A stretch of DNA of 64,000 nt, taken from NCBI GenBank assembly GCA_947496215.1, contig CANMCF010000005.1, positions 162,041 through 226,040 of the forward strand, given 5' to 3'. Source of the stretch: an uncultured Bizionia sp. GTDB taxonomy: Bacteria; Bacteroidota; Bacteroidia; Flavobacteriales; Flavobacteriaceae. Below are positions 42,899 to 54,625 of this stretch, in pieces. Position numbers and translations under genes: made by a program. Below the pieces are notes generated by a model, which had not been told where the DNA came from, did not search any database, and saw only the letters and a program-made list of their open reading frames with translations. Numbering within the stretch: position 1 is the first letter of the stretch; the number at the start of each line of letters is the position of its first letter.

Positions 42899-43339
42899 AT
42901 GGCAAAAGAATTAAGTAAAGTAGTTAAGTTACAAGTAAGGGGAGGTGCTGCGAATCCGTCGCCACCGGTTGGACCCGCTTTAGGTGCTGCTGGAGTTAAC
43001 ATTATGGAGTTCTGTAAGCAATTTAATGCTAGAACACAGGACAAATCTGGTAAAGTATTACCAGTTGTTATCTCGGTTTACAAAGACAAATCTTTCGAGT
43101 TTGTTATTAAAACCCCTCCAGCTGCAGTACAATTATTAGAAGCGGCCAAGGTGAAAAAAGGATCAGGTGAACCTCACGTTAAGAAAGTAGCAAAAGTTTC
43201 TTGGGATCAAGTTAGAACAATTGCAGAAGACAAAATGCCGGATTTGAATGCATTTACCATTGAATCTGCAATGAAAATGGTAGCAGGAACTGCAAGATCT
43301 ATGGGTATAACTGTTAAAGGTGGTGAAGCACCTAATTAA
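42899..43339 (+). CDS. rplK: 50S ribosomal protein L11
   Basis: This is a 146-residue L11. The N-terminal proline-rich [20 protein letters not shown] block and the C-terminal rRNA-binding helices ([14 protein letters not shown]) are present. It forms the GTPase-associated centre with L10 and L12. The length is normal. Confidence 0.98.
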   Translation: MAKELSKVVKLQVRGGAANPSPPVGPALGAAGVNIMEFCKQFNARTQDKSGKVLPVVISVYKDKSFEFVIKTPPAAVQLLEAAKVKKGSGEPHVKKVAKVSWDQVRTIAEDKMPDLNAFTIESAMKMVAGTARSMGITVKGGEAPN

Positions 43340-43356
43340 CCTAAAAAGATTTTAAA

Positions 43357-44046
43357 ATGGCAAGATTAACAAAGAAACAAAAAGAAGCTCAAGCAAAAAT
43401 CGTAAAGGACAAAGTGTATTCTTTAGAGGAAGCTTCAGCATTAGTAAAAGAAATAACCAATACAAAGTTTGATGCTTCAGTGGATATCGCTGTACGTCTT
43501 GGAGTAGATCCAAGAAAAGCAAATCAAATGGTAAGAGGTGTAGTATCTCTTCCTCACGGTACAGGTAAAGATGTAAAGGTGTTGGCATTGGTAACTCCAG
43601 ACAAGGAGGAAGAAGCAAAGGCAGCAGGAGCAGATTACGTTGGTTTGCAAGAATACCTAGATAAAATAAAATCAGGGTGGACAGATGTAGATGTAATTAT
43701 CACCATGCCTAGCGTAATGGGTAAATTAGGCCCATTGGGACGTGTATTAGGTCCTCGTGGTTTAATGCCTAACCCTAAGACAGGAACGGTAACTATGGAT
43801 GTTGCTAAAGCAGTAACAGAAGTGAAAGCTGGTAAGATTGACTTCAAAGTTGATAAAACTGGAATCGTTCATGCAGCAATTGGAAAAGCGTCTTTTAGCG
43901 CAGATAAGATAGCTGGAAATGCAAACGAATTATTAACAACATTAATGAAACTGAAGCCAACAGCGGCCAAAGGTATCTATGTAAAGAGCATTTTTATGTC
44001 TAGTACAATGAGCCCTAGTATAGCTGTTGATACAAAAATCGGTTAG
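43357..44046 (+). CDS. rplA: 50S ribosomal protein L1
   Basis: This is a 229-residue L1, 17 bases after rplK. The family blocks are [33 protein letters not shown], and [16 protein letters not shown]. It binds the E-site 23S rRNA and often represses its own operon through its leader. No L1 target could be identified by eye. Confidence 0.98.
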   Translation: MARLTKKQKEAQAKIVKDKVYSLEEASALVKEITNTKFDASVDIAVRLGVDPRKANQMVRGVVSLPHGTGKDVKVLALVTPDKEEEAKAAGADYVGLQEYLDKIKSGWTDVDVIITMPSVMGKLGPLGRVLGPRGLMPNPKTGTVTMDVAKAVTEVKAGKIDFKVDKTGIVHAAIGKASFSADKIAGNANELLTTLMKLKPTAAKGIYVKSIFMSSTMSPSIAVDTKIG

Positions 44047-44066
44047 TAGTTAAATAACTTATTATT

Positions 44067-44588
44067 ATGACAAGAGAAGAAAAATCACAAGTTATTGAAG
44101 AATTAACTGCTCAGTTAGCCGATAATGCTAATATTTATTTAGCAGATATCTCAGGATTGAATGCAGGTAGTACTTCGGCTTTACGTCGTGCTTGTTTCAA
44201 AGCAAACGTAAAATTGGCAGTAGTTAAAAATACATTGCTTGAAAAAGCAATGGAAGCTTCAGACAAGGAATTTGGAGACTTGCCAACAACGCTTAAAGGA
44301 AATACATCAGTTATGTATTCTGAAACTGGTAATGCACCTGCAAAAGTCATCCAAGCCTTCCGCAAGAAATCTGAAAAGCCTTTGTTGAAAGGGGCATTCA
44401 TTGAGGAAGCGGTATATATTGGAGATGACCAATTGGATATGTTAGTCAATATCAAGTCTAGAGAAGAATTGATTGGAGATATCATCGGATTGTTGCAGTC
44501 ACCTGCTAAAAACGTTATTTCTGCACTTCAATCTAGTGGAGGGAAACTAGCGGGTATCATCAAGACTTTATCCGAGAAAGAAGGATAA
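44067..44588 (+). CDS. rplJ: 50S ribosomal protein L10
   Basis: This is a 173-residue L10 with the N-terminal KSQVIEELTAQLADNANIYL and the LAVVKNTLLEKAM block. The C-terminal helix binds L7/L12 dimers. The operon partner rplL follows 66 bases downstream. Confidence 0.98.
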   Translation: MTREEKSQVIEELTAQLADNANIYLADISGLNAGSTSALRRACFKANVKLAVVKNTLLEKAMEASDKEFGDLPTTLKGNTSVMYSETGNAPAKVIQAFRKKSEKPLLKGAFIEEAVYIGDDQLDMLVNIKSREELIGDIIGLLQSPAKNVISALQSSGGKLAGIIKTLSEKEG

Positions 44589-44654
44589 TTTAAAGAGTAC
44601 GCACTTTATTACAAATATATTATTACAATTACAAAATTATTAAAACGATAGAAA

Positions 44655-45026
44655 ATGGCAGATTTAAAAGAATTCGCAGAACAATTAGTTAACCTTACAG
44701 TAAAAGACGTTAACGAATTAGCAAACATACTAAAAGATGAGTACGGTATCGAGCCTGCAGCTGCTGCTGTAGTTGCTGGACCTGCTGGACCTGGTGCTGA
44801 AGCTGCTGAAGAGCAAACTGAATTTGATGTAATCCTTAAAGCCGCAGGTAGCGCTAAGTTGGCTGTAGTGAAATTGGTTAAGGAATTAACTGGATTAGGT
44901 TTGAAAGAAGCTAAAGGATTAGTTGACGATGCACCAAGTGCAATCAAAGAAGGTGTTTCTAAAGATGAAGCAGAAGGTTTGAAAACTTCATTAGAAGAAG
45001 CTGGAGCAGAGGTTGAGCTTAAGTAA
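44655..45026 (+). CDS. rplL: 50S ribosomal protein L7/L12
   Basis: This is a 123-residue L12 with the dimerisation helix ([20 protein letters not shown]), an alanine/glycine-rich hinge ([16 protein letters not shown]) and the globular C-terminal domain ([18 protein letters not shown]). It recruits translation factors. A hairpin lies between it and rpoB. Confidence 0.98.
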   Translation: MADLKEFAEQLVNLTVKDVNELANILKDEYGIEPAAAAVVAGPAGPGAEAAEEQTEFDVILKAAGSAKLAVVKLVKELTGLGLKEAKGLVDDAPSAIKEGVSKDEAEGLKTSLEEAGAEVELK

Positions 45027-45049
45027 GCTTTACTCTAAAACATTACAAA

Positions 45050-45087
45050 GGTTTAGGTCTGGAGGAATAGCCTCTTAGACCTAGACC
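45050..45087 (+). ncRNA. Long hairpin in the rplL-rpoB gap (regulatory or processing)
   Basis: The outer stem 45050-45060 (GGTTTAGGTCT) pairs with 45077-45087 (AGACCTAGACC), and an inner stem GGAGG/CCTCT (with a bulge) closes a five-base loop AATAG, about 16 pairs in all. No T-run follows, so it is not a simple terminator. In E. coli the rplL-rpoB gap also holds an attenuator and an RNase III site; a similar role here is inferred. Confidence 0.6.
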
Positions 45088-45152
45088 ATTTGTCGTATAT
45101 AGTGATAAGCTATATGCAATCATATTTTTTTTAATCAAAATTTCGTCCATTG

Positions 45153-48100
45153 ATGTTAGTAACACAAGCTGAAAGATTAAATTTCTCGTCTATTGTCAAT
45201 AGAACTGAATATCCGGATTTCATGGATATTCAAATAAAGTCCTTCCAGGATTTTTTCCAATTAGAAACAAAATCTGAAGAAAGAGGTGATGAAGGGTTAT
45301 ACAACACCTTCATGGAAAACTTTCCAATAACAGACACACGTAATCAATTCGTCTTAGAATTCTTAGATTACTTTATAGATCCACCAAGATACGCCATAGA
45401 AGAATGTATTGAAAGAGGACTTACATATAGCGTTCCGCTTAAAGCTAGGTTAAAGTTATATTGTACAGACCCTGAACACGAGGATTTCGAAACTATTGTT
45501 CAAGATGTGTACCTAGGAACCATACCTTACATGACTCCAAGTGGTACTTTTTGTATTAATGGTGCAGAACGTGTTGTAGTTTCTCAATTACATAGATCTC
45601 CAGGTGTATTCTTTGGACAGTCTTTCCATGCCAATGGAACAAAGTTGTACTCAGCGAGGGTTATTCCTTTCAAAGGATCTTGGATTGAATTTGCCACAGA
45701 CATCAACCAAGTGATGTATGCTTATATCGATAGAAAGAAAAAGTTGCCAGTAACAACTTTATTCAGAGCCATCGGATTTGAGCGAGATAAAGACATTCTT
45801 GAAATTTTTGATTTGGCTGAAGAAGTTAAAGTATCAAAATCAGGACTTAAAAAATACCTAGGAAGAAAACTTGCAGCGCGTGTATTGAATACATGGCACG
45901 AGGATTTCGTGGATGAGGATACAGGAGAGGTAGTATCGATAGAACGTAACGAAATCGTATTGGATCGTGATACGGTATTGGACAAAGAAAACATAGAGGA
46001 AATCCTTGAAGTAGGTGTTAAAACCATTCTTTTGCATAAAGAAAGTGCAGAACAAGGAGATTACGCAATTATACATAATACGCTTCAAAAGGATCCAACA
46101 AATTCAGAAAAAGAAGCGGTAGAACATATCTATAGACAATTACGTAATGCTGAGCCGCCAGATGAGGAAACAGCACGTGGTATCATAGACAAGTTGTTCT
46201 TTAGTGACCAACGTTACTCTTTGGGAGAAGTTGGACGTTATAGAATGAACAAGAAATTAGGTCTTGACATTGGAATGGATAAGCAAGTGCTTACAAAGGA
46301 AGATATCATTACCATCATAAAATATTTAATAGAGCTTATCAACTCAAAAGCAGAGATTGATGATATTGATCACTTGTCAAATCGTCGTGTACGTACGGTA
46401 GGAGAGCAATTGTCTCAACAATTTGGAGTTGGTTTGGCCCGTATGGCACGTACTATTCGTGAACGTATGAACGTTCGTGACAACGAGGTCTTTACACCAA
46501 TAGATTTGATTAACGCTAAGACATTGTCTTCAGTAATCAATTCTTTCTTCGGTACGAACCAATTGTCTCAATTTATGGATCAAACCAATCCTTTGGCAGA
46601 GATTACGCACAAGCGTCGTCTATCTGCATTGGGACCAGGAGGTCTATCAAGAGAAAGAGCAGGATTTGAGGTACGTGATGTTCACTATACGCATTATGGA
46701 CGTCTATGTCCTATAGAAACACCAGAGGGACCGAATATTGGTTTGATATCCTCCCTTTCTGTTTTTGCAAAGGTTAACTCAATGGGATTCATTGAAACAC
46801 CATATAGAAAAGTAACAGATGGTGTTGTAGATATTAAAAGTACTCCGATCTATTTAAGTGCGGAAGAAGAAGAAGAGAAATTAATAGCGCAAGCAACCGT
46901 GAAAGTCGATGAAGATGGTAAAATTCTTCATGACAAGGTAATTGCTCGTATGGAAGGTGATTTCCCTGTAATTGAGCCAACAAAGGTCGATTATACTGAT
47001 GTTGCTCCAAACCAGATATCATCCATATCTGCATCTTTGATTCCTTTCTTGGAACATGATGATGCGAATAGAGCCTTGATGGGATCCAATATGATGCGTC
47101 AAGCAGTACCATTGTTACGTCCGCAAGCTCCAATCGTTGGAACAGGACTAGAACGTCAAGTAGCATCGGATTCTCGTGTATTGATCAATGCAGAGGGAGA
47201 AGGAGTTGTACAATACGTAGATGCAAAAGAGATTGTAATAAAATATGATCGTACAGAAGATGAAGCCAAAGTGAGTTTTGACAGCGATGTGAAATCTTAT
47301 CCATTGGTTAAATTTAGAAAAACGAATCAAGGAACCTCCATAAACTTGAAACCTATCGTCAAGAAAGGTGATAAAGTTTCTAAAGGACAAGTATTGTCTG
47401 AAGGATATGCAACTCAAAAAGGAGAGTTGGCTTTGGGAAGAAATATGAAAGTAGCCTTTATGCCTTGGAAGGGGTATAACTTTGAGGATGCAATTGTAAT
47501 TTCTGAAAAGGTAGTACGTGAAGACATATTTACATCCATACATATCGATGAGTATTCATTGGATGTTCGTGATACCAAGTTAGGTAATGAAGAATTAACC
47601 AATGACATACCTAATGTTTCTGAAGAAGCCACAAAGGATTTGGATGAAAATGGAATGATTCGTATTGGTGCGGAAGTGAAACCTGGAGACATTCTTATTG
47701 GAAAGATCACTCCAAAAGGGGAAAGCGACCCAACACCAGAAGAAAAGTTATTACGTGCAATCTTTGGAGACAAGGCAGGAGATGTTAAGGATGCCTCTTT
47801 AAAAGCATCGCCATCCTTGCATGGAGTAGTGATCAACAAGAAGTTGTTCTCCCGTGCTATCAAGGACAAGCGTAAAAGAGCCCAAGATAAAGAAGACATT
47901 TCTCAGTTGGAAGGAATTTACAATGCCAAGTTTGAAGCATTGCAAGCTGTATTGGTAGAGAAGTTGTTTAACATAGTGAATGGGAAAACATCTCAAGGTA
48001 TATTTAATGACTTAGGAGAAGAAGTCTTGCCAAAAGGTAAGAAGTTCACCTTGAAGATGTTAAATGCAGTGGATGACTATACTCACTTGACCTCGGGAAC

Positions 48101-48965
48101 TTGGACAACAGATGAGCATACTAACAAATTGGTAGCAGATTTGATTCATAACTACAAGATCAAGGAAAATGATTTGCAAGGATCATTGAGACGTGAGAAG
48201 TTTACGATTTCTGTAGGAGATGAGTTGCCAGCTGGTATTATAAAATTAGCTAAAGTTTACATTGCTAAAAAACGTAAACTGAAAGTAGGAGATAAAATGG
48301 CAGGACGTCACGGTAACAAGGGTATTGTTGCACGTATCGTTCGTCAAGAAGATATGCCTTTCCTAGAGGACGGAACACCGGTGGATATCGTATTGAATCC
48401 ATTAGGAGTACCATCTCGTATGAATATTGGACAGATATATGAAACAGTATTGGGATGGGCAGGACAAGATCTTGGACGTACCTATGCTACTCCAATTTTC
48501 GATGGAGCAACAATTGATCAAATCAATGGATTTACAGATGAAGCTGGAATTCCAAGATATGGTCATACCTACTTGTATGACGGAGGAACAGGTCAACGTT
48601 TTGATCAACCGGCAACAGTAGGAGTTATCTATATGCTTAAATTGGGGCATATGGTGGACGATAAGATGCACGCACGTTCTATTGGACCATACTCATTGAT
48701 TACACAACAACCTCTTGGTGGTAAAGCACAATTTGGAGGACAACGTTTTGGAGAGATGGAAGTATGGGCATTAGAAGCCTACGGAGCATCTGCAACATTA
48801 AGAGAAATCTTAACTGTAAAATCTGATGATGTAGTTGGTAGAGCCAAGACTTACGAATCTATTGTAAAAGGTGAACCAATGCCAGATCCTGGATTACCAG
48901 AATCTTTCAACGTACTTATGCACGAATTGAAAGGATTAGGATTAGACATTAGATTAGAGGAATAA
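45153..48965 (+). CDS. rpoB: DNA-directed RNA polymerase subunit beta
   Basis: This is a 1270-residue RpoB with all domains. The rifampicin-region equivalent is [20 protein letters not shown]. Others are [37 protein letters not shown], and the C-terminal [18 protein letters not shown]. Length is close to other Bacteroidota RpoB. ATG at 45153 ([13 protein letters not shown]) is preferred over the TTG three bases earlier. Its rpoC partner follows 93 bases downstream. Confidence 0.99.
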   Translation: MLVTQAERLNFSSIVNRTEYPDFMDIQIKSFQDFFQLETKSEERGDEGLYNTFMENFPITDTRNQFVLEFLDYFIDPPRYAIEECIERGLTYSVPLKARLKLYCTDPEHEDFETIVQDVYLGTIPYMTPSGTFCINGAERVVVSQLHRSPGVFFGQSFHANGTKLYSARVIPFKGSWIEFATDINQVMYAYIDRKKKLPVTTLFRAIGFERDKDILEIFDLAEEVKVSKSGLKKYLGRKLAARVLNTWHEDFVDEDTGEVVSIERNEIVLDRDTVLDKENIEEILEVGVKTILLHKESAEQGDYAIIHNTLQKDPTNSEKEAVEHIYRQLRNAEPPDEETARGIIDKLFFSDQRYSLGEVGRYRMNKKLGLDIGMDKQVLTKEDIITIIKYLIELINSKAEIDDIDHLSNRRVRTVGEQLSQQFGVGLARMARTIRERMNVRDNEVFTPIDLINAKTLSSVINSFFGTNQLSQFMDQTNPLAEITHKRRLSALGPGGLSRERAGFEVRDVHYTHYGRLCPIETPEGPNIGLISSLSVFAKVNSMGFIETPYRKVTDGVVDIKSTPIYLSAEEEEEKLIAQATVKVDEDGKILHDKVIARMEGDFPVIEPTKVDYTDVAPNQISSISASLIPFLEHDDANRALMGSNMMRQAVPLLRPQAPIVGTGLERQVASDSRVLINAEGEGVVQYVDAKEIVIKYDRTEDEAKVSFDSDVKSYPLVKFRKTNQGTSINLKPIVKKGDKVSKGQVLSEGYATQKGELALGRNMKVAFMPWKGYNFEDAIVISEKVVREDIFTSIHIDEYSLDVRDTKLGNEELTNDIPNVSEEATKDLDENGMIRIGAEVKPGDILIGKITPKGESDPTPEEKLLRAIFGDKAGDVKDASLKASPSLHGVVINKKLFSRAIKDKRKRAQDKEDISQLEGIYNAKFEALQAVLVEKLFNIVNGKTSQGIFNDLGEEVLPKGKKFTLKMLNAVDDYTHLTSGTWTTDEHTNKLVADLIHNYKIKENDLQGSLRREKFTISVGDELPAGIIKLAKVYIAKKRKLKVGDKMAGRHGNKGIVARIVRQEDMPFLEDGTPVDIVLNPLGVPSRMNIGQIYETVLGWAGQDLGRTYATPIFDGATIDQINGFTDEAGIPRYGHTYLYDGGTGQRFDQPATVGVIYMLKLGHMVDDKMHARSIGPYSLITQQPLGGKAQFGGQRFGEMEVWALEAYGASATLREILTVKSDDVVGRAKTYESIVKGEPMPDPGLPESFNVLMHELKGLGLDIRLEE

Positions 48966-48970
48966 TATAC

Positions 48971-48990
48971 ATTCCCGCGAAAGCGGGAAT
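48971..48990 (+). repeat. Short GNRA-loop hairpin between rpoB and rpoC
   Basis: ATTCCCGC and GCGGGAAT form a perfect eight-base stem with a GAAA tetraloop, followed by CTTTT. Palindromes of this form recur in many genomes and may be terminator-like or repeat elements; here it lies inside an operon. Confidence 0.6.
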
Positions 48991-49058
48991 CTTTTAAATT
49001 GAAGCATTTGGCTTAAACCAAGTCGTTTCAATTATAAAAAAATCAAAGTTTCAGCATT

Positions 49059-52000
49059 ATGGCAAGAAAACAAGATAAGAATACAGTAAAGAGATTTAAT
49101 AAGATCTCAATTGGTTTAGCATCTCCAGAGTCTATTTTAGCAGAGTCCAGAGGAGAAGTTTTAAAACCAGAAACTATCAATTATCGAACACATAAACCAG
49201 AGAGAGATGGTTTATTCTGTGAGCGTATTTTTGGTCCTGTAAAAGACTACGAATGTGCTTGTGGTAAATATAAGAGAATACGTTACAAAGGTATTGTATG
49301 TGACCGTTGTGGGGTTGAAGTAACAGAAAAGAAAGTACGTCGTGATAGAGTAGGACACATTAACCTTGTCGTACCAGTTGCACATATTTGGTACTTCCGT
49401 TCTCTACCAAACAAAATAGGATACTTATTGGGGTTACCATCCAAGAAATTGGATATGATTATCTATTATGAACGTTATGTGGTAATTCAACCAGGTAATG
49501 CTAAGAATGAAGAAGGAGAACCATTGCAGAAGATGGATTTCCTTACAGAAGAAGAATACTTGACGGTATTGGAAAGTCTTCCACAAGAAAATCAATACCT
49601 AGAAGACACGGATTCTGAGAAGTTCATTGCTAAAATGGGAGCTGAATGTCTTATTGAGCTATTGTCAAGAATAGATTTGGACTTGTTGTCTTATGAGTTG
49701 CGTCACAAAGCCAATACCGAAACATCAAAACAACGTAAGACTGAAGCATTGAAACGTCTTCAAGTTGTTGAGGCATTGCGTGAATCGAACAACAACAGGG
49801 AAAACCGTCCAGAATGGATGATCATGAAGGTTGTTCCAATCATTCCGCCAGAATTGCGTCCATTGGTACCATTGGATGGAGGTCGTTTTGCTACATCTGA
49901 TTTAAATGACTTGTATCGTCGTGTAATTATACGTAACAACCGTTTGAAAAGATTGGTGGAGATTAAGGCTCCAGAAGTAATCTTACGTAATGAAAAGCGT
50001 ATGTTACAGGAATCTGTAGATTCATTGTTTGATAATACACGTAAGTCTTCAGCAGTAAAAACAGATTCAAACAGACCATTAAAATCATTATCGGATTCAC
50101 TTAAAGGTAAGCAAGGACGTTTCCGTCAAAACTTATTGGGAAAACGTGTTGATTATTCTGCACGTTCAGTAATTGTAGTTGGACCGGAATTGAAATTGTT
50201 TGAGTGTGGTTTGCCAAAAAACATGGCTGCAGAGCTATATAAGCCTTTTATTATTAGAAAATTAATAGAAAGAGGTATAGTAAAGACTGTAAAATCGGCC
50301 AAGAAAATCATCGATAAAAGAGAACCAGTGGTTTGGGATATCTTGGAGAATGTTCTTAAAGGGCACCCAGTATTGCTAAACCGTGCGCCTACGCTTCACC
50401 GTCTGGGAATCCAAGCATTCCAGCCTAAGCTTATCGAAGGTAAGGCAATACAGTTGCACCCATTGGTATGTACGGCCTTTAATGCCGATTTCGATGGAGA
50501 TCAAATGGCGGTTCACTTACCGTTGGGGCCAGAAGCAATATTGGAATGTCAATTATTGATGTTGGCATCCCATAATATTTTGAATCCAGCAAATGGATCA
50601 CCGGTAACTGTACCTTCTCAGGATATGGTGCTTGGTCTTTATTATATGACCAAACTACGCAAATCTACACCAGAACTAATCGTAAAAGGTGAAGGATTGA
50701 CATTCTATTCTGCAGAAGAAGTAACAATAGCTTACAATGAGCAACGTGTTGATTTGAATGCACAAATTAAAGTAAGAACAATCGACTTTAATGAAGCAAG
50801 GGAATTAGTGCCACAAATTATAGAAACTACTGTAGGGCGTGTACTTTTCAACGAAAAAGTGCCAGCAGCTGCAGGATACATAAATGAGGTCTTGACCAAG
50901 AAATCACTTAGGGATATCATTGGAGATATTCTGAAGGTGACTAGCGTACCGGAAACGGCTGCATTCTTGGATGAGATCAAGACATTGGGTTACAATTTTG
51001 CATTTAGAGGAGGACTGTCATTTAGTTTGGGAGATATTATAATCCCACCGGAAAAGCAATCTATGATTGATGCTGCCAACCAAAAAGTTGATGGTATTAC
51101 AGGTAACTATAACATGGGACTTATAACCAATAACGAACGTTATAACCAAGTTATTGATATTTGGACATCGACAAATGCAGAATTGACAGAATTGTCCATG
51201 AAACGTATCCGCGAAGACCAACAAGGGTTTAACTCGGTGTATATGATGCTTGACTCTGGAGCACGTGGATCTAAAGAACAGATTCGCCAGCTTACAGGTA
51301 TGCGTGGATTGATGGCAAAACCTAAGAAATCCAATGCAGGAGGAGGAGAAATCATTGAAAACCCGATTCTTTCCAACTTTAAGGAAGGGCTTTCAATTTT
51401 GGAATACTTTATTTCAACGCACGGTGCACGTAAAGGACTTGCCGATACAGCACTTAAGACTGCTGATGCAGGTTACCTGACACGTCGTTTGGTTGATGTA
51501 TCGCAAGATGTGATAGTAAACAGTGAAGATTGTGGTACGTTACGAGGTGTTGAAGTAACAGCATTGAAGAAAAATGATGAAGTTGTAGAGAAATTAAGCG
51601 CAAGAGTCGTAGGACGTATAGCACTTAATGATGTATACAACCCATTGACTGAAGAGATAATAATAGAAGCTGGAGCGCTCATAGGAGACGATATTGCCAA
51701 AGCAATTGAAACATCACCTCTTGAATCTATAGAAGTACGTTCACCACTTAGTTGTGAAGCCAAAAAAGGAATTTGTGCTAAATGTTACGGACGTAACTTG
51801 GCAACGAATAAAATGGTACAACGAGGAGAAGCTGTTGGTGTGGTAGCTGCACAATCCATTGGAGAACCAGGAACGCAGTTGACACTTCGTACATTCCACG
51901 TGGGAGGTATTGCAGGAAACATTTCTGAAGAGAACAAGTTAATTGTGAAGTTTGATGGAATCGCTGAAATTGAAGAGTTGAAAACAGTCAAAGGAGAAGA

Positions 52001-53360
52001 TAAAGAAGGAAACGAGATAGATATCGTTATCTCTCGTACTTCTGAGTTGAAACTTGTCGACAAGAAAACAGGAATTACCTTAAGTACAAACAACATACCT
52101 TATGGTTCAAGTATATTCGTAAACAATGGGGATAAACTGAAAACAGGAGATGTAGTTTGTGAATGGGATCCATACAATGGTGTGATTATTTCTGAATTTG
52201 CTGGAAAAGTCAGATATGAGAATATCGAACAAGGTGTGACTTATCAAGTAGAAATAGATGAGCAGACTGGGTTCCAGGAAAAAGTGATTTCGGAATCAAG
52301 AAATAAAAAGTTGATACCAACGCTTATAGTGGAAGACGGAAAGGGAGAAGCAATCCGTTCATACAACTTACCAGTTGGAGCACACATAATGATAGACGAT
52401 GGAGAAAAAATTAATATCGGTAAGATATTGGTTAAGATACCACGTAAATCTGCTAAGGCAGGAGATATTACAGGAGGTTTACCACGTGTGACAGAATTGT
52501 TTGAAGCACGTAATCCATCTAATCCAGCAGTAGTAAGTGCTATAGACGGTGTCGTATCTTTTGGTAAGATCAAGAGGGGTAATCGTGAGATCATCATAGA
52601 ATCTAAATTAGGAGATATTAAGAAATACTTGGTGAAGTTGTCAAATCAAATTCTTGTACAGGAAAACGATTTCGTTAAAGCAGGTATGCCATTGTCTGAT
52701 GGTTCTATAACACCAAATGACATATTGAACATCAAAGGGCCAGCAGCTGTACAACAGTACTTGGTTAACGAAGTTCAGGAAGTATATCGTTTGCAAGGTG
52801 TGAAAATAAATGATAAGCACTTTGAGGTAGTCGTAAGACAAATGATGCGTAAAGTAAGAATAATTGATTCTGGTGATACCATTTTCTTAGAAGATCAATT
52901 GGTGCACAAGTCTGACTTCATTGAACAAAATGACGAGATATTTGGTAAAAAAGTTGTTGAAGATGCAGGAGAATCGACAAATCTCAAAGAAGGACAGATT
53001 ATTACATCTTTCGAATTAAGAGATGAAAATTCTTTGCTTCGCCGTGAAGACAAGAAATTGGCAGTGGCTAGAGAAGCTCAGCCAGCTACGGCAACACCTA
53101 TTTTACAAGGTATAACAAGAGCATCATTGCAAACCAAGTCATTTATATCAGCAGCATCTTTCCAAGAAACTACCAAAGTACTTAATGAGGCGGCAGTAGC
53201 AGGAAAAGTGGACTCTTTGGAGGGGCTTAAGGAAAATGTAATTGTAGGACATAGAATTCCAGCAGGAACAGGAATGCGTGCTTACGATAACATCATAGTA
53301 GGTTCTAAAGAAGAATTCGATGAAATGATGAAAGCTAAGCAAGAAGTAAATTATAATTAA
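49059..53360 (+). CDS. rpoC: DNA-directed RNA polymerase subunit beta'
   Basis: This is a 1433-residue RpoC. The zinc finger is [20 protein letters not shown] (about 67-86), the catalytic Mg loop is [16 protein letters not shown], and the second zinc-binding region is [22 protein letters not shown]. Downstream are the jaw, trigger loop ([20 protein letters not shown]) and C-terminal parts. Its length is typical for Bacteroidota. A terminator follows 63 bases after the stop. Confidence 0.99.
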   Translation: MARKQDKNTVKRFNKISIGLASPESILAESRGEVLKPETINYRTHKPERDGLFCERIFGPVKDYECACGKYKRIRYKGIVCDRCGVEVTEKKVRRDRVGHINLVVPVAHIWYFRSLPNKIGYLLGLPSKKLDMIIYYERYVVIQPGNAKNEEGEPLQKMDFLTEEEYLTVLESLPQENQYLEDTDSEKFIAKMGAECLIELLSRIDLDLLSYELRHKANTETSKQRKTEALKRLQVVEALRESNNNRENRPEWMIMKVVPIIPPELRPLVPLDGGRFATSDLNDLYRRVIIRNNRLKRLVEIKAPEVILRNEKRMLQESVDSLFDNTRKSSAVKTDSNRPLKSLSDSLKGKQGRFRQNLLGKRVDYSARSVIVVGPELKLFECGLPKNMAAELYKPFIIRKLIERGIVKTVKSAKKIIDKREPVVWDILENVLKGHPVLLNRAPTLHRLGIQAFQPKLIEGKAIQLHPLVCTAFNADFDGDQMAVHLPLGPEAILECQLLMLASHNILNPANGSPVTVPSQDMVLGLYYMTKLRKSTPELIVKGEGLTFYSAEEVTIAYNEQRVDLNAQIKVRTIDFNEARELVPQIIETTVGRVLFNEKVPAAAGYINEVLTKKSLRDIIGDILKVTSVPETAAFLDEIKTLGYNFAFRGGLSFSLGDIIIPPEKQSMIDAANQKVDGITGNYNMGLITNNERYNQVIDIWTSTNAELTELSMKRIREDQQGFNSVYMMLDSGARGSKEQIRQLTGMRGLMAKPKKSNAGGGEIIENPILSNFKEGLSILEYFISTHGARKGLADTALKTADAGYLTRRLVDVSQDVIVNSEDCGTLRGVEVTALKKNDEVVEKLSARVVGRIALNDVYNPLTEEIIIEAGALIGDDIAKAIETSPLESIEVRSPLSCEAKKGICAKCYGRNLATNKMVQRGEAVGVVAAQSIGEPGTQLTLRTFHVGGIAGNISEENKLIVKFDGIAEIEELKTVKGEDKEGNEIDIVISRTSELKLVDKKTGITLSTNNIPYGSSIFVNNGDKLKTGDVVCEWDPYNGVIISEFAGKVRYENIEQGVTYQVEIDEQTGFQEKVISESRNKKLIPTLIVEDGKGEAIRSYNLPVGAHIMIDDGEKINIGKILVKIPRKSAKAGDITGGLPRVTELFEARNPSNPAVVSAIDGVVSFGKIKRGNREIIIESKLGDIKKYLVKLSNQILVQENDFVKAGMPLSDGSITPNDILNIKGPAAVQQYLVNEVQEVYRLQGVKINDKHFEVVVRQMMRKVRIIDSGDTIFLEDQLVHKSDFIEQNDEIFGKKVVEDAGESTNLKEGQIITSFELRDENSLLRREDKKLAVAREAQPATATPILQGITRASLQTKSFISAASFQETTKVLNEAAVAGKVDSLEGLKENVIVGHRIPAGTGMRAYDNIIVGSKEEFDEMMKAKQEVNYN

Positions 53361-53423
53361 TTGTTGTTTTTTGCCAATCTTGTATTTAGGATTTTGATTA
53401 GCTAGAAATTTCAAATAACTTCT

Positions 53424-53454
53424 AAAATCCTGCTTCTCGAAGCAGGATTTTTTT
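53424..53454 (+). terminator. Intrinsic terminator after rpoC
   Basis: The arms AAAATCCTGCTTC and GAAGCAGGATTTT (53424-53436, 53439-53451) pair perfectly and are followed by a T-run. It ends the tRNA-tuf-rpoC superoperon. Confidence 0.9.
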
Positions 53455-53511
53455 ATTAAGAAAATTAATAATGAGACTTCCTTATATAAGGAAGCATAAA
53501 AAACGTTTATT

Positions 53512-53832
53512 ATGGCAGATCATAAAGGAGACAAACCCAAACAAGGGCAAATAAATATAGAATTGGATGAGAAGATAGCAGAAGGTATATATTCCAATTT
53601 GGCAATTATAAACCATTCAGTATCTGAATTTGTTGTCGATTTTGTTAGTATTATGCCTGGGACTCCAAAAAGCAAGGTTAAATCCAGAATTATATTGACA
53701 CCGCAACACGCAAAACGATTGCTTAAAGCATTGAATGACAATGTGAATCGATTTGAAAAGGCACATGGAGAAATTAAGGATTATGAACAACCTCCAATTC
53801 CTTTAAACTTTGGTCCCACAGGGCAAGCATAA
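53512..53832 (+). CDS. DUF3467 domain-containing protein
   Basis: This is a 106-residue protein matching DUF3467: GQINIELDEKIAEGIYSNLA, HSVSEFVVDFVSIMPGTPKS, ILTPQHAKRLLKALNDNV. It is small and soluble, conserved in Bacteroidota and others, and of unknown function. It is separated from rpoC by a terminator, so it has its own promoter. A terminator overlaps its stop codon. Confidence 0.88.
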   Translation: MADHKGDKPKQGQINIELDEKIAEGIYSNLAIINHSVSEFVVDFVSIMPGTPKSKVKSRIILTPQHAKRLLKALNDNVNRFEKAHGEIKDYEQPPIPLNFGPTGQA

Positions 53833-53868
53833 AAAAAAACTCTTGAAAATTTTCAAGAGTTTTTTTTT
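53831..53868. terminator. Bidirectional terminator after the DUF3467 gene
   Basis: A perfect palindromic stem (AACTCTTGAAAA / TTTTCAAGAGTT) with A and T runs on the two sides starts at the gene's stop codon. Confidence 0.9.
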
Positions 53869-54625
53869 ATCTCTATGTATTGTTATTACTGAAATGATGC
53901 TTTTTATTTCAATAATTAATTGGTTTCTAGTTTTTTACTAGTGTATAAAGAGATATAGACTATGTTTAATATGGGAAATCAATATATCTTTCTGAAAATC
54001 GAAAAGAATATATTTGTTTTTATAGATAAAAGCCTTAGAAGTCGAGTGGAATACAATTCTTCAACGTTGAACTACTGGCTTATTGCAACTTAGATGTATT
54101 CAGTAGCATTCTTTTTTTCATTTAGAAAAAGAGATAAGCGCATATTTTGTTCGTTCTTCGTTTATACTAAAAAGTAGTAATCTCTCCCTCAGTCAAAATA
54201 TGCAAATAAAACTCTTGTTTTTATAAAGGTTTTATTTGCGTTTTTCTCATTCTAATTGTTTGCTTTTCAATTGATAATGTCAAATAAAAAATAAAAAAAC
54301 ATCAATAATTGATTTCTTAGATATTAAAATGTAGGAATTAACCTTCTTTAATAAGCTTTTAAATTTAGTTTTTCTCATAAAAATGATTGTGAATAAAAAA
54401 AATATTACAGCTGAAGAGTCAATAAAATCGGATTAAACGCTGTTTTTGCTTTGTGAATTTGTTTCTAAAATCGTTTAAACGGTGTTTTTGTGATATATTT
54501 TATATATATTTATGGAAAGCGATAAAGATTATTTTTTTGACTCTTTAAAAATCGCTCCCAATAAAACCCCATCAAGTAAATATTTCATATCTCTTTTTAT
54601 AATTACGAATTAGTCCCCAAACACT
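53869..54625. other. Long AT-rich upstream region of the three-gene secreted cassette
   Basis: There are about 750 bases without a gene. I see an 11-base inverted repeat (GCAAATAAAAC at 54202-54212 with GTTTTATTTGC at 54229-54239, then a T-rich stretch). I also see two 16-base direct repeats at 54433-54448 and 54475-54490, and the palindrome CGTTTAAACG at 54472-54481. These may regulate the genes from 54626 on. No tRNA or ncRNA family was recognised. Confidence 0.5.
54433..54490 (+). promoter_or_regulatory. Pair of direct repeats TTAAACG(C/G)TGTTTTTG, 42 bases apart
   Basis: 54433-54448 and 54475-54490 agree at 15 of 16 bases; the 42-base spacing equals about four helical turns, as expected for two protein-binding sites on one DNA face. 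They lie about 136 bases before the first secreted paralogue gene. Confidence 0.4.

Noticed and set aside
46834..47899. Minus-strand reading frames inside rpoB and rpoC
   Set aside because: They are antisense shadows of highly conserved genes.
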